From: Streptomyces chrestomyceticus JCM 4735 | GTDB lineage: Bacteria > Actinomycetota > Actinomycetes > Streptomycetales > Streptomycetaceae | Assembly (NCBI RefSeq): GCF_003865135.1 | Contig: NZ_BHZC01000001.1 | Span: forward strand, 8,432,001 to 8,496,000 | Length of the DNA: 64,000 nucleotides | Direction of reading: 5' to 3' | Shown here: in pieces, positions 53,115-62,926 of the stretch | How the letters are laid out: the number at the start of each line of letters is the position of its first letter | Numbering within the stretch: the stretch's first letter is position 1 | Notes under the pieces: model-generated | Told to the model about the DNA's origin: nothing | Database searches by the model: none | What the model saw: only the letters and a program-made list of their open reading frames with translations | Program-made: the position numbers and the translations under genes

Positions 53115-53411
53115 ATGCTGATAACGACCTTGCCCGGGCATGGTGACGCCCGTCCGACAAACACCACCCCGATCCAGCGCGGGACACAACGATCTGTCGC
53201 CGGGGCCGTCACGTAACCCGACGCCAGTACGAGAGAGGGCTTGATCTCCTCCGGCCTGGCCACCTCGTTCGGTGTTGCGCTGCTGCGGCCTCGTGTTCTT
53301 CGTTTGGGGCTTGTCGATGCCCATGGGGCCGAGCTCGTAAGTCTTGTCGCGTCGGCGCTGCGAGCACCTGTGAGAGCGTTACCGCGAGCGGCCTGCGCCC
53401 AGACGGCATAA

Positions 53412-53441
53412 CGCCCTGCGGCCCGCAGCGGGCGCAGGGCG
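53412..53441 (-). terminator. GC hairpin downstream of NTF2-like gene
   Basis: CGCCCTGCGGCCCG (53412-53425) pairs with CGGGCGCAGGGCG (53429-53441) with one bulged base. It lies 18 bp after the stop of the gene at 53459-53782. Confidence 0.55.
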
Positions 53442-53458
53442 GCTAACCTCCGGTCAGG

Positions 53459-53782
53459 TCACGCCTGCCCGGTCTCGAACCGCGCTACCTGCTCGCCGTC
53501 CACTGTGAAGTGCCACTTGGTGCGCATCGTCCCCCAGGTGTCGTTGCGGTAGTCGACGACGAGCGACAGTCCCTCGTCCGCCTCCGATGTGACGTCCATG
53601 TGGCCGTTCGAGCTGAAGATCTCCCTTTGGCTCCATTGGCTGATGTCGCATTCCGTGCCGTCGTCGGACATGGTCGCGCCGGGCGTGAGCACGTCGCGGA
53701 AAGAGGCCTGGTCGTTGGCGTTGACGGCGGCGACGAAGGCGCGTACCGCCGGGTGAGTGAGCTGGTCGGGCTGAATCGTCAT
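53459..53782 (-). CDS. NTF2-like (SnoaL-type) protein
   Basis: A 107-residue protein with the cone-shaped NTF2 fold pattern: LTHPAVRAFVAAVNANDQAS (helix 1), FRDVLTPGATMSDDGTECDI, GHMDVTSEADEGLSLVVDYR and MRTKWHFTVDGEQVARFETG (C-terminal sheet). Members include polyketide cyclases, isomerases and many proteins of unknown role. ATG 53782. A hairpin terminator follows. No operon partner is obvious. Confidence 0.82.
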   Translation of the reverse strand: MTIQPDQLTHPAVRAFVAAVNANDQASFRDVLTPGATMSDDGTECDISQWSQREIFSSNGHMDVTSEADEGLSLVVDYRNDTWGTMRTKWHFTVDGEQVARFETGQA

Positions 53783-53940
53783 GCGTACAGGGTCACACCG
53801 CCGTCGGCCCCGCCTGCCTGCCGACACACCGCGCCTTCCCGGCCAGGGACCGGTGCCGGGGATCCGGCGTGGTGGACCGCTGGCACCCGCCGGATGCCGA
53901 GGCGTCCCGGCGGGTGCGGTGCGTGCGGGCGGCGGTGGGC

Positions 53941-55994
53941 TCAGCGGCGCCGGTACATCACATACAGCTTGTCCGCGTTGGAGGCCACGGCCGGCTCGTC
54001 CAGGGAGGTGATGCGCTTTCCGCCGACGTAGCCGTCGTCGAGCCATGGGACGGCGTCGGTGTAGGTGGCGGCCCGCAGGGTGCCGTCCAGGTCCTGACGG
54101 ATGGCCCAGATCTTGGACTCGTGGACGGTGAGGGCGAGCCCGCGCCTGGTGCTCCAGTTGGCCTTGGAGACATCGGTGCGCCAGCCGGTGGCCGAGCCGG
54201 AGATCATGAAGTGGACCTTGTCGTCCAGTCCGCAGGCCAGCCGCCACACCTGCCCGGTTCCGTGGGGGACCATCGCGGCAGCGCCCTTGACCCGCCAGTC
54301 GACGTCGGACTGGTAGGCACGGCTCCAGCCGCTGCCGTCGTGGGTGTTGTGGTAGAGCAGGCCGTCGGTGCCGACGTGTGTCAGCCACAGCCTGCTGGGG
54401 ACCGCGGCCATGGAAGGGGCGAAGCCCGGCCCGTAGTCATCCCACTCGCCGACACTGCTCCAGCCGCCGGACTCGGTGTAGGTGCGCCAGTACAGGCCGC
54501 GGCTGGTGCCGCTGACGGCATAGAACAGCTTGCCGTGGGCCGCGCACAGGGCGGGGGCGTAGATGCTCTGGTCCTGGCCGATCCGCTCGGGCCTGCGCCA
54601 CACTCCGTTGTCCAGGCGGCTCCACATCACCGCCTTGTCCTCGCGGACGAACGCGGCGTAGAGCTTGCCGTTGTAGGCGGCGAGGGCGGGCGGGGTGATG
54701 CTCTTCCACGGCAGCGCGATCGGCGCGCTCCAGCCGAAGTGGCTGCCGGTGCGTACGGCGTATCGAGGGTTCCGGCGGGGAAGGGCACCGGGTCGCCGGT
54801 GTACCTGATGCGCAGTTCGTGGTGGCCGTCGCCGTTGAAGTGCCAGTCGGTATGGCCGCGGTGGGACAGGACGGCCAGGTCCTGGCGGTCCATCCCGATG
54901 GTGCGCTGGCAGGAGAGGTCGTCGTAGTTGCGGAAGCACTCCATGAAGGTGACGAAGAACTTGCCGAGCTCCCACGCCATCGTCGCCCACGTGGGGATGT
55001 AGATCACGGCGGGCGTGAAGTTGGCGCAGTTCAGGGTGCGGTCCATGACGGCGATGGCCTGGAGCAGGGCCTTCTGGAGCTCGCTGAACCATGCTGCGTT
55101 GCTGTGGTCGGCTTCCCAGCAGCAGATCGTCGTCCCGACGAAACCGCTGGAAGACCCGTCGAAGAAGATTTTCTTGTTGGCGGCGAAGGACCGGGTCTGG
55201 TTCTTCTGGACGGCTCCGAACTCCTCCGAGGTGAAGGGGCTGCCCTTGCCGCTGTCCCCGACGCTGGTGGCCGTGGTCCAGTAGATCTCGTCCCGGCCGC
55301 CGCCCTGGTCCCCGACCACCCGGTGGACGTAGAAATTCTCCAGTTCCAGCTTGACCCGGAATGCCGAGGCTGCCTCGGCGCCGTCCGGGCTCTGGGCGCT
55401 GTCGGCGGGTGCCTGCTCATCCTGCCCGGCGCCGGCGGTCGTGATACAGCCGGCGGAGGTGAGGGGGGCGGTGCCGTCATCGAAGCCGGTGACGGCGAAC
55501 CCGGTCTCGCGCATCGCTGCGATGAACGCCGGGTCCTCCGGCCCCCCTTCGGCGACCACGGCGGGGGAGACGATCTGCACGTTCGCACATGCCAGGGCCT
55601 CGGCCTGCAGCCTGGCGAAATCCTGGCGCAAGTCCGCCATCGCATAGCCCTGTGTCACCGGCAGCCGCGTGATCCTCTCCGGCAGCACCGCCACCTTCCC
55701 GCCCTGCGCGGTGACCACCTCCCGGTACACACCACCCCACGCCTTGGTCTCCGCGGCCGACAGCTGCGCCCCCACCGCCTCCAGCAGGATCCGCTCCAGA
55801 TCGGTAAGTGTCTTGTTCTGCCGCATCCGGTCCGCGCCGTGCAGCATCGCTCCCAGCAGCACATTGGCGTACGCACCCTGCCCCAGCGCCAGCGCCAGCG
55901 CCCGCCCCGCACGCTGCTGCGCACGCTGTCCCGACAGCAGCTGCCGCAGCCGCTCCAGGCGGTCCTGCTCCGTCGACTGCACTTCATCGGCCAT
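53941..55994 (-). CDS. Large propeller-containing protein of unknown function, one-base frameshift
   Basis: About 684 residues when repaired near 54750-54765 (GTLDTPYA joins to VRTGSHFGWS). An N-terminal helical part (LERLRQLLSGQRAQQRAGRA; ALALGQGAYANVLLGAMLHG) is followed by FYVHRVVGDQGGGRDEIYWT and CCWEADHSNAAWFSELQKAL, an unrecognised domain rich in aromatics and Cys. The C-terminal 310 residues form repeated strands (PPALAAYNGKLYAAFVREDK; YAPALCAAHGKLFYAVSGTS; APSMAAVPSRLWLTHVGTDG) like a sialidase or lectin beta-propeller. No signal peptide is seen. Start ATG 55994 follows AGGAGTTCGCG. A sugar-binding or effector role is only a guess. Confidence 0.65.
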
Positions 55995-56454
55995 CGCGAA
56001 CTCCTCACAACCGCCACCTGTCCGCAACCAGCCGGTCACGGACAGGCACACGGTAGGGTTCCCGCCCCGCCCGGCCCCACCCAAACGCCCAAGCCGTCAG
56101 AAACGACCGGAAACACCATCTTGCGCCCAGCCGCTCAGAAGCGGCAGGCGGGTGAACACGTCTGGCATGCGCACCTTCGTCCCGTACCCCGGCCAGCGAA
56201 CCTCGCTGGGCCTGTGGCGGCCGACGGCCCGGGACGCTACGCGGCCTGGCCGGCCACGGGGGCGGCATCTGGCTCCCGTCGGCCGAAGGCACTGCCCGTC
56301 GGGTCGTGCGCCCAGGCCGGCAGCCGGGTCTTCCCGCCCGCGGGCGGGAAGGCTGGCCGAAGTGCCGCAAGTTGCGTGCCTGAGCTGTTTGGGTTACCGC
56401 GGCAGGGGGCAGCGACCAGTCGCGCGAATGGTCACCGTTGTGACGACATTGTGA

Positions 56455-56814
56455 GTGTCTTGCCCGTCGTTTCGAGCGCCCCCCAGGAGCGAACAGGTGC
56501 CCATCGATACTCAGACAGGCGCGCCGTGGGGGCTCGCCCGGATCTCCCAGCGTCCGAAGCTGACGTCCAGCACGTTCGACAAGTACAAGTTCGACAGTCG
56601 GGCCGGCGAGGGGGTGGACATCTACGTCCTGGACACCGGCATCAACACTGCCCACGTGTCGTTCCAGGGACGTGCCCGGTGGGGTGCCAACGTGACGGGC
56701 GACAGGAACGACCGGGACACGGTCGGGCAGGGAACCCATCTGGCCGGCACGGCTGCCAGCCTGAAGTACGGCGTCGCGAAGAAGGCGTCGCTCATCACAT
56801 GGTCAGCACGGTGA
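56455..56814 (+). pseudogene. Truncated subtilase (S8, proteinase-K-like) fragment
   Basis: TGAPWGLARISQRPKLTSST and GEGVDIYVLDTGINTAHVSF contain the catalytic aspartate region, and RDTVGQGTHLAGTAASLKYG the histidine region (usually GHGTHVAGT). After KKASLI the frame ends; the oxyanion Asn and the catalytic Ser domain are missing. It has no signal peptide. It is a decayed remnant of a secreted protease gene. Confidence 0.65.
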
Positions 56815-56836
56815 AGGCATGGACGAGGCGACGACC

Positions 56837-57103
56837 TCAGCCGCCGGCGATGGCGGTGAGGAACTCGATTCGGTCGTCGTCGGAGAGCGGCATGGCCGGG
56901 TCAGGGCTGGGGATCCTTTCACCGTTGAGAATCACCCTATGGGTCTGACGCAGCTGCCCGGAACTGTCGAGCAGGAGGCGCCCCAGCTGAGGGTATTTCG
57001 CCGTCAGCTCCGCCAAAGCATCCGAAAGGTTGGCGGCTTGGACACTGACCGTCCGCTGGTTGTCGGCAGCGCGAAGCAGCATTCCGTTGAATTCAAATGT
57101 CAT
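56837..57103 (-). CDS. MoaD/ThiS-family sulfur-carrier protein, orphan
   Basis: An 88-residue beta-grasp protein: MTFEFNGMLLRAADNQRTVS, LSDALAELTAKYPQLGRLLL and NGERIPSPDPAMPLSDDDRI, ending FLTAIAGG with the C-terminal Gly-Gly needed for adenylation and thiocarboxylation. ATG 57103 is chosen; GAGGAGG lies further upstream and a non-ATG start closer to it is possible. No MoeB/ThiF-type activating enzyme, MoaE or ThiG is nearby. Such orphans can supply sulfur in secondary metabolite or cysteine pathways. Confidence 0.8.
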   Translation of the reverse strand: MTFEFNGMLLRAADNQRTVSVQAANLSDALAELTAKYPQLGRLLLDSSGQLRQTHRVILNGERIPSPDPAMPLSDDDRIEFLTAIAGG

Positions 57104-57458
57104 GTCAAGGGACTGTCCAACCTTGACCTCCTCGAACCTTCCTCGGTCCACGAGTCACCCTTGGCTGGTACACACGCATCGCCGCCGCCGGGCAGTGCGC
57201 AACGCACCAGATGCAGCCTGCACAGCCGAACACAAGGACTTGACAGGGAATCGACAACCGGCCCGCCCACGATGCCTACCTGCGGTGGGGGGGGGGTACA
57301 CAGTAGTGGGGCAGATCAGGCACGCCCCAGAATTGCCGTTCTACGATGCCATGTTCCTGCCCTACGCTGGATGACTGGAACGACTGTGAACCCAGCAATC
57401 GACCAGCCTGCCCCGGCCCCGACAGGTACCAGTCGCCGGGACCGACTCTCGCAGGACA

Positions 57459-57707
57459 TTCCTCTGTTCGCCTACGACGCTCCAGTTCGACACGGTCCTC
57501 GAAGCCTTGATCGGCCGAATACCGCACAGCACAGCGGCCAGTGTTCCTGGGCGGCGCGCGGCCTCCTTGGAAGACCGCGTCTACCCGGGACTCGTGCCAG
57601 CCACCGACTTCACGGCCCCCGGTCTGCCCGCCGCGCAGGTCCACACGGGTCGGCCTTTGACTGTTGCAACCGGTCCCGCATCACGATCAGAAAGACGCTT
57701 GCCATGA
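57459..57707 (+). pseudogene. Fragment of an unrecognised gene coupled to the methyltransferase
   Basis: A frame reading LQFDTVLEALIGRIPHSTAA, LEDRVYPGLVPATDFTAPGL and PASRSERRLP ends with TGA at 57705-57707, overlapping the ATG (57704) of the split methyltransferase. That overlap and its codon bias suggest it is the 3' end of a real upstream gene of the same operon. Its upstream part is not recognisable; a run of ten G (57287-57296) lies nearby. The function is unknown. Confidence 0.4.
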
Positions 57708-57761
57708 CTACGGTCCAAAAGGCGGATGGCGCTGAGTCTTTGCTCCGCGCGGCCATGGTGA
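57704..57761 (+). pseudogene. 5' part of a PCMT-like methyltransferase split by a transposed unit
   Basis: ATG 57704 reads MTTVQKADGAESLLRAAMV and is cut at 57761 by the element 57762-62926. The remaining part starts at 62927 in the same frame. The last seven bases (ATGGTGA) are the target duplication. Confidence 0.7.
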
Positions 57762-57770
57762 CTCGACTTT

Positions 57771-57805
57771 CGCGGTTTTCGCAGACCGGCGGTGAGGGGT
57801 GTTGG
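57771..57805. repeat. IS left-end sequence, outer copy
   Basis: 31 of 35 positions are identical to 61450-61484 and in direct orientation, starting CGCGGTTTTCGCAGACCGG. Only this outer copy is joined to a proper inverted-repeat tip (CTCGACTTTCGC). Confidence 0.75.
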
Positions 57806-57820
57806 TGAGGCGTGCCGCGG

Positions 57821-58926
57821 CTACTTGGCGGCCACATCGTCGGTGTCGGTGGCGATCGGCTGCTTAGGTGCGTGGGGACGTGGCTCCGTCAGGGACTCGG
57901 GGTCGGGCTGGACGAGCAGCAGGGTGAGGTCGTCGGCGTTGCTGTCGGCCGTGTGGCGGTCGACGAGATCGACCAGGGTCGTGAGGGCCTCGTCTAGGGC
58001 GGGGGCGGACAGTGCGGCCCGGACCGCGCGGTCGAAGGTGAGCGCGGCGCCCTTCGCGTTGCGGGCCTCGGTGAGGCCGTCGGTGTACAGGAGTATGCGC
58101 TGCTCGGGGAGAGCCTGATGGTGTGCAGCCTCGGTGTGGGCGAGAGGCCCAACGGCGGGGAGGGGTCCGGCGATTCCAGGAGGTCCAGGCGCCCGCCCAC
58201 CCGCAGCGGCGGAGGATGGCCGCAGTTGACCAGGTGGACTCCGCCGGGAACGAAGTCCGCGAGCAGCAGGGTGACGAAGTCCTCGTCACCCAGTTCGGTC
58301 CGTACGCGGTCGTCGAGGGTGTGGGCGAGGCGGACCAGATCGGGTTCGGTGGCCGCGGTGTGCCGGAAGGCGCACAGGACGGCCGAGCTGAGGCGTACCG
58401 CGCCCAGGCCGTGGCCGGTGACGTCACCGATGATCAGGCGGGGCCCGGACGGCATGAGCACGGCGTCGTGGAGGTCGCCGCCGACCAGTGCGCCCTCGCT
58501 CGCTGAGCGGGACCGGACGGCCATGGCCAGGCCGCCGAGTTCGGCCGGCAGGGGGCGCGCCAGGGCCTGTTGGGAGACTTCGGCGAGGTGGGTCATGTGC
58601 TCCAGGGCGGCCTTGCTGAGCGTACGGTCGTGCGCCGTAAGCACCGCCCACAGGCTGCAGAAGGCGATGAGTGCGACGCGCACCGCGTGATCCTGGACGG
58701 TGGGCGGCGGGACTGTGTCGCGGAACACGGTCGGGATCGCGAGTACGAGGAGCGTCGCCACGGCGGCGAACGCCGCGGTGGCGCGGGTGGGCAGCCGCTG
58801 GGCGGCGAGCAACGGCCCGACGACCAGCAGGGTGGAGAGCGGCACCTCGGGGCAGGCGACGGCCGCCGCCGCGACGCCGGTCTCGAACACCGCCGCCCGC
58901 AGCAGCCATCCAAACTCGGAACGCAT
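57821..58926 (-). CDS. SpoIIE (PP2C-type) phosphatase with membrane N-terminus, one-base frameshift
   Basis: About 368 residues when repaired. Four hydrophobic spans at the N-terminus (VFETGVAAAAVACPEVPLST; TAAFAAVATLLVLAIPTVFR; HAVRVALIAFCSLWAVLT) precede the SpoIIE domain: VGGDLHDAVLMPSGPRLIIG, GDVTGHGLGAVRLS, VNCGHPPPLRVGG. At the GGGG run 58107-58110 the frame shifts; the other frame supplies PEQRILLYTDGLTEARN and DSNADDLTLLLVQPD to the stop at 57821. ATG 58926 follows GGAGGCGCG. It is cargo of the transposed unit and diverges from the AfsR-like gene. Confidence 0.8.
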
Positions 58927-59282
58927 CACGCGCCTCCGCGGCATGTAATTCCGGCCCCGCACCAAGCCCTGAACGTTCCCAGATCTCGCCAGGGCGGGGG
59001 CGGCATTCACCCGATCGGTCACAGAGCGTGGCAGGTGACTGGAAGGCGGTCGGGAAGTGGTCGGAAGTGGCGTGATTCCGTGTGGAAGTGTCCACGGGGA
59101 GGCGAGGGGCGACGGCGTCGGATTCAGGGAGTGAGGTCCGGCCATTTCCCGCACCGTCACGGTCCGCTGTTGTCGCGGGCGGTCACTTTCTTGCTGACCG
59201 GTATGGCGAGTGGCGAGCCTTGGCAGGCTGGCGCCGTACGGGCATGGGGACGTGGGCCGCAGCGGCCCGGATGGGGAGACTT

Positions 59283-61436
59283 GTGGGCACGCGCACACAG
59301 CGGCAGTGGCAAGAGGGGAATCTGCCCGCGGAGGCGACCGAGTTGGTCGGGCGGCAGACAGAGCTGGCCCAGGTCCGGGGGCTGCTCGCAGAGTCCCGCC
59401 TGGTGACGCTGACGGGGGTCGGCGGGGTGGGCAAGACCCGCCTAGCGCTGCGGGCTGCCTCCGAGGCGCAGCCGGTCCACCCGGACGGAGTGTGGTGGGT
59501 GGGCCTGTCTGATCTCCGCAGGGGCACCCTGCTCCCGCTCTCCGTCGCCGAGGTGCTGCCGCTGGCCGGCCAGTCGACCCGGCCCGTGATCGACGTACTG
59601 GCCGAGTATCTGGCGGGCCGCGAGCTGTTGATGGTGTGGGACACCTGTGAGCATCTGGTCGATGCGTGCGCCCTGACCGCCGAGGTACTGCTGCGGGCGG
59701 CGCCGGGACTGCGGATCCTGGTGACGAGCCGACGCCCGCTGAGCATCGTTCCCGAACGGCAGCTGACCGTCGCGCCGTTGCCCGTTCCCGGCCCTGGGGA
59801 CGCGGTGGCCCGGTCGGGGGCCGCGGGGGCGGGGGACGCAGTCAGCCTGCTGGTGGCGCGGGCAGCTGAGGCGGCGCCGGGTTTCACCGTCACCGACGCC
59901 AACCGGTCCGACCTGGTCCGCCTGTGCCACCGTCTGGACGGCCTGCCGCTCGCCCTCGAACTGGCCGCCGCCCGGCTGCGTGACCTGTCCCTGACCGAGC
60001 TGACCAACCGTCTGGAGGACCGCTTCTCCGTCCTCGGCGAGACCGAGAAGGCGGTGTACGACGCCGACCCTCCCTGGCACCAGGCCCTGCGCACCGCCAT
60101 CGGCTGGAGCCACGAGCTGTGCACTCCGGCCGAACGGCTGCTCTGGGCCCGCCTCTCGGTGTTCGCGGGCGGCTTCGACGCCGCGGCGGTCCGGGCGGTC
60201 TGCGCGGATGACCGGCTGCCCGAGCAGGCCCTTCCTGGCCTGCTGCGCGGCCTTGCGGAGAAGTCGATCCTGTCCTGCGGCCGGGTCAGCAACGGCAACA
60301 GCGAGGGTGACGGCGAGCGGTACGGAGTCCTGGACACCGTCCGCGAGTTCGGCGCCGACTGGCTGCGCGGCCTGGGCGAGAAACGCACCCTGAGGTACCG
60401 GCACCGGGACTACTTCCTGGCCCTCGCGCTGCGCGCGGACGCCGCCTGGATCGGGCCAGAACAGCTCTCCTGGTACGAGCGGATGACGGTCGAGCACGCC
60501 AACATCCGTGCCACGCTGGACTTCTGCCTCGCCGACGGGGACGCACGGGCCGCGCAGGAGATGGGCGGGGCACTGTGGTTCCTCTGGTATGCCTGCGGCT
60601 TCGCCAAAGAAGGAGAGCACTATCTGGACCGGGCCTTGGCCCTCGACTCCGGCCCCGGACCGGTGCGCGCCAAGGCCCTGTGGTCCCGCGGCATCGCCGC
60701 CTTCGCCCAGGGCGACACAAAGACCGGCCTCCGCCTCGCCGCCGCTCTCCGGGAGGCCGCAGCCGGCGAGACCGACGAGTCCGTCCCTGTCGCCGCCGCC
60801 TTCCTGGAGGGAACCAGCCTGACCCTGAGCGGTCGGCAGACGCGGGCCGCCGAGGTGCTTGACACGGTGCCGGGCACCCGGCCGACCGGTGGGCGTTATC
60901 CTGCGGCGTGGCTCCTGGCCCGGGGCGCCCGGGCCTTCGCCCACTTCAGCCTCGGGCAGTTCGCCGACGCCGCCGCGGTCGCCGAGGACGTACGGGCCAC
61001 GTGCGCCCGGCAGGGCGAGACCTGGCTCCGCGCCTACGGCGACTACCTACGCGCCCTCGCCGCCCTCGGGCTGCGGCAGGCGGAGGAAGCCGCGGCCCAC
61101 GCCCGCACCGCCCTCGACGGCAAACGCCGCCTCCACGACAGCCTCGGCACCGCCGTCACCGTCGACCTGCTCGCCTCCGCGTCCGTCGCCTGCGGGCGCG
61201 CCGAGCGCGCCGCCCGGCTCCTCGGCCTCGCCCAGCAGATCTGGAACACCGTCGGCACCCCCCAGATCGGCTCGCCCGAACTCATCGCCGCCCGCACCGC
61301 CTGCGAGGAACATATCCGCCGCCAACTCGGCGACGACGCCTACAAGACCGCCTTCCAGGCCGGATACGACAACGACGCGGAGACCGGCATCGCCTATGCA
61401 CTCAGCCTGGATCCACCGAGCCGATTTCCTCCGTGA
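59283..61436 (+). CDS. AfsR/STAND-type regulatory ATPase lacking its LuxR output domain
   Basis: A 717-residue protein: NB-ARC ATPase (LVTLTGVGGVGKTRLALRAA, Walker A; LLMVWDTCEHLVDACALTAE, Walker B; ILVTSRRPLSIVPERQL, sensor; GLPLALELAAARLRDLS) followed by a winged helix and TPR-like repeats (LGQFADAAAVAEDVRATCAR; LRQAEEAAAHARTALDGKRR). Relatives in Streptomyces end with a LuxR helix-turn-helix; here the protein stops at LSLDPPSRFPP, 14 bp before the IS sequence, so the DNA-binding domain has been lost. GTG 59283 has GGGGAG five bases ahead. It may act as a dominant sensor or be inactive. Confidence 0.87.
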   Translation: MGTRTQRQWQEGNLPAEATELVGRQTELAQVRGLLAESRLVTLTGVGGVGKTRLALRAASEAQPVHPDGVWWVGLSDLRRGTLLPLSVAEVLPLAGQSTRPVIDVLAEYLAGRELLMVWDTCEHLVDACALTAEVLLRAAPGLRILVTSRRPLSIVPERQLTVAPLPVPGPGDAVARSGAAGAGDAVSLLVARAAEAAPGFTVTDANRSDLVRLCHRLDGLPLALELAAARLRDLSLTELTNRLEDRFSVLGETEKAVYDADPPWHQALRTAIGWSHELCTPAERLLWARLSVFAGGFDAAAVRAVCADDRLPEQALPGLLRGLAEKSILSCGRVSNGNSEGDGERYGVLDTVREFGADWLRGLGEKRTLRYRHRDYFLALALRADAAWIGPEQLSWYERMTVEHANIRATLDFCLADGDARAAQEMGGALWFLWYACGFAKEGEHYLDRALALDSGPGPVRAKALWSRGIAAFAQGDTKTGLRLAAALREAAAGETDESVPVAAAFLEGTSLTLSGRQTRAAEVLDTVPGTRPTGGRYPAAWLLARGARAFAHFSLGQFADAAAVAEDVRATCARQGETWLRAYGDYLRALAALGLRQAEEAAAHARTALDGKRRLHDSLGTAVTVDLLASASVACGRAERAARLLGLAQQIWNTVGTPQIGSPELIAARTACEEHIRRQLGDDAYKTAFQAGYDNDAETGIAYALSLDPPSRFPP

Positions 61437-61449
61437 GCGTGTACGGGGG

Positions 61450-61484
61450 CGCGGCTTTCGCAGACCGTGGGTGAGGGCTGTTGG
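61450..61484. repeat. IS left-end sequence, inner tip-less copy
   Basis: Direct repeat of 57771-57805 (31 of 35 identical). The bases that should form the inverted-repeat tip (61440-61449, TGTACGGGGG region) do not match CTCGACTTTC, so this inner end should not be usable by the transposase. Confidence 0.7.
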
Positions 61485-61575
61485 CGGGGTGTGTTCGGCA
61501 AAGGCGGCTGCGTGGCCGGGGAGATGAGAGAAGCATCGACGGTGCTTACACCGCCTCCGAAGGAGGGGGCCGTCG

Positions 61576-62902
61576 ATGCTTCCCGATCCGACCGTACCGG
61601 CCTCACTGCTCGCCGGGCTGTCCCAGTTGCGGGGCTGTTTCACCGCTCCGTCGTTCGTCACATTCACCGCGCTGGTCACCGGGTTGATCGCGCAGACCGG
61701 CCGCCGGACGGTCACCGGGATGCTCCTCGGTGTGGCGCTGTCCCGGCTGTGGCCGCATGACCGGGCGCACACGTCCTTCTCCCGCGCTGCCCGGGACCCC
61801 GACCTGCTGGGCATCTCCTGCTCCCACCTGATCGCCCGCTGCCTGTTGGCACCCGGCGAGCCGCTGGTGGCGGCGGTGGACGACACGCTGTTCAAACGGT
61901 CGGGGAAGAAGGTGTTCGGCACCGGCTGGCAGCACGACGGTGCCGCCAAGGGCCCCAAGCCCGTCGGCCGCGGGACGTGCTTCGTCATCCTCGGACTGAT
62001 CGTGACGCTGCCGTTGATGGCCCGGCCGGTGTGCCTGCCGGTGATGTGCCGGCTGTGGCGGCCGGGCGGGACCACGACCAAGGTCGAGCTCGCCGCCGCG
62101 ATGATCCGGAAGCTGGCGGCCTGCCACTGGCGCCGACGTGTACACGTGGTCGCCGATGCCGCGTATCACGGTCATTCGCTGCGCGACCTGCCCGATCGCG
62201 TCACTTTCACCACCCGGCTGCCCAAGAGCGCCGTCCTGTATGACCCGCCCCACCTCCCACGGGCCGCCCGGGCGGCCCCGGCTGAAGGGCGAGCGGCTCG
62301 GGGGCGTGGCCGACATGGCTGCACAAGCGGTCTTCCGCACCGCGAGGGCGGACCGCTACCAGCGCCGCGAGCAGGTCCTTCTCGCCGAGATCCACTGCCT
62401 GTGGTACGGCTCCTTCCACACCCGGCCCGTCCGTGTCCTGCTCATCCGCGGCAGCGACCCGGACACGAACAAGCCGCTGTTGTCCCTGGTCACCACCGAC
62501 TTGACCACCCCGGCCGAGCAACTCGTCACCCGGTACGCGTGGCGGTGGTCCATCGAGGTCACCTTTGCCGTAGCACGCGAACACCTCGGTGCGGGCCAGG
62601 CCCAGGGCCGCGTCCGCCACGCGGTCGAGCGGACCTTACCCTTCGCGATGTACTCCTACACGATCACCGTCCTCTGGTACGTCCTGCACGGCCACCACCC
62701 CGACGCCGCCGCCGAGTCCCGGCGTCGTTCACCCTGGTACGTCACCAAGACCCAGCCGCCCTTCGCGGACATGACCGCCAAGCTCCGCCGCGTGATCGTC
62801 GCCGCCAGGATTTCCGCCCTCGACCCCGCTCAACCCACCGACGACGAAATCCGAGCCGTCCAACACGCCTGGGCCGCAGCCGGCACCAACGACACCGGAT
62901 GA
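61576..62902 (+). pseudogene. DDE transposase (IS701/IS4-like), frameshifted
   Basis: The first frame gives MLPDPTVPASLLAGLSQLRG, AAVDDTLFKRSGKKVFGTGW (first Asp) and VVADAAYHGHSLRDLPDRVT (second Asp). Near 62240-62275 the frame changes; the second frame continues GRPRLKGERLGGVADMAAQA and YAWRWSIEVTFAVAREHLGA (Glu region) to the stop at 62902. With one base repaired it would be about 440 residues with a complete catalytic triad. The frameshift suggests the unit is now immobile unless the frame is bypassed. Confidence 0.82.
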
Positions 62903-62926
62903 CCTACGGAATCAGCGAAAGTCGAG

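Larger units (their letters stand above)
57762..62926 (+). mobile_element. Cargo-carrying transposed unit with perfect terminal repeats
   Basis: The left end CTCGACTTTCGC (57762-57773) and right end GCGAAAGTCGAG (62915-62926) are perfect 12-bp inverted repeats. The flanking ATGGTGA (57755-57761 and 62927-62933) is a 7-bp target duplication, and joining the flanks restores an open methyltransferase frame. Inside are a SpoIIE phosphatase, an AfsR-like ATPase and a DDE transposase. A second, tip-less copy of the left-end sequence lies at 61450-61484 just before the transposase, so two genes are carried between a 44-bp left-end stub and the main body of the IS. Confidence 0.85.

Noticed and set aside
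54819..56948. 709-codon plus-strand open frame
   Set aside because: Antisense to the propeller-containing gene; Arg/Pro/Gly-rich with no domain.
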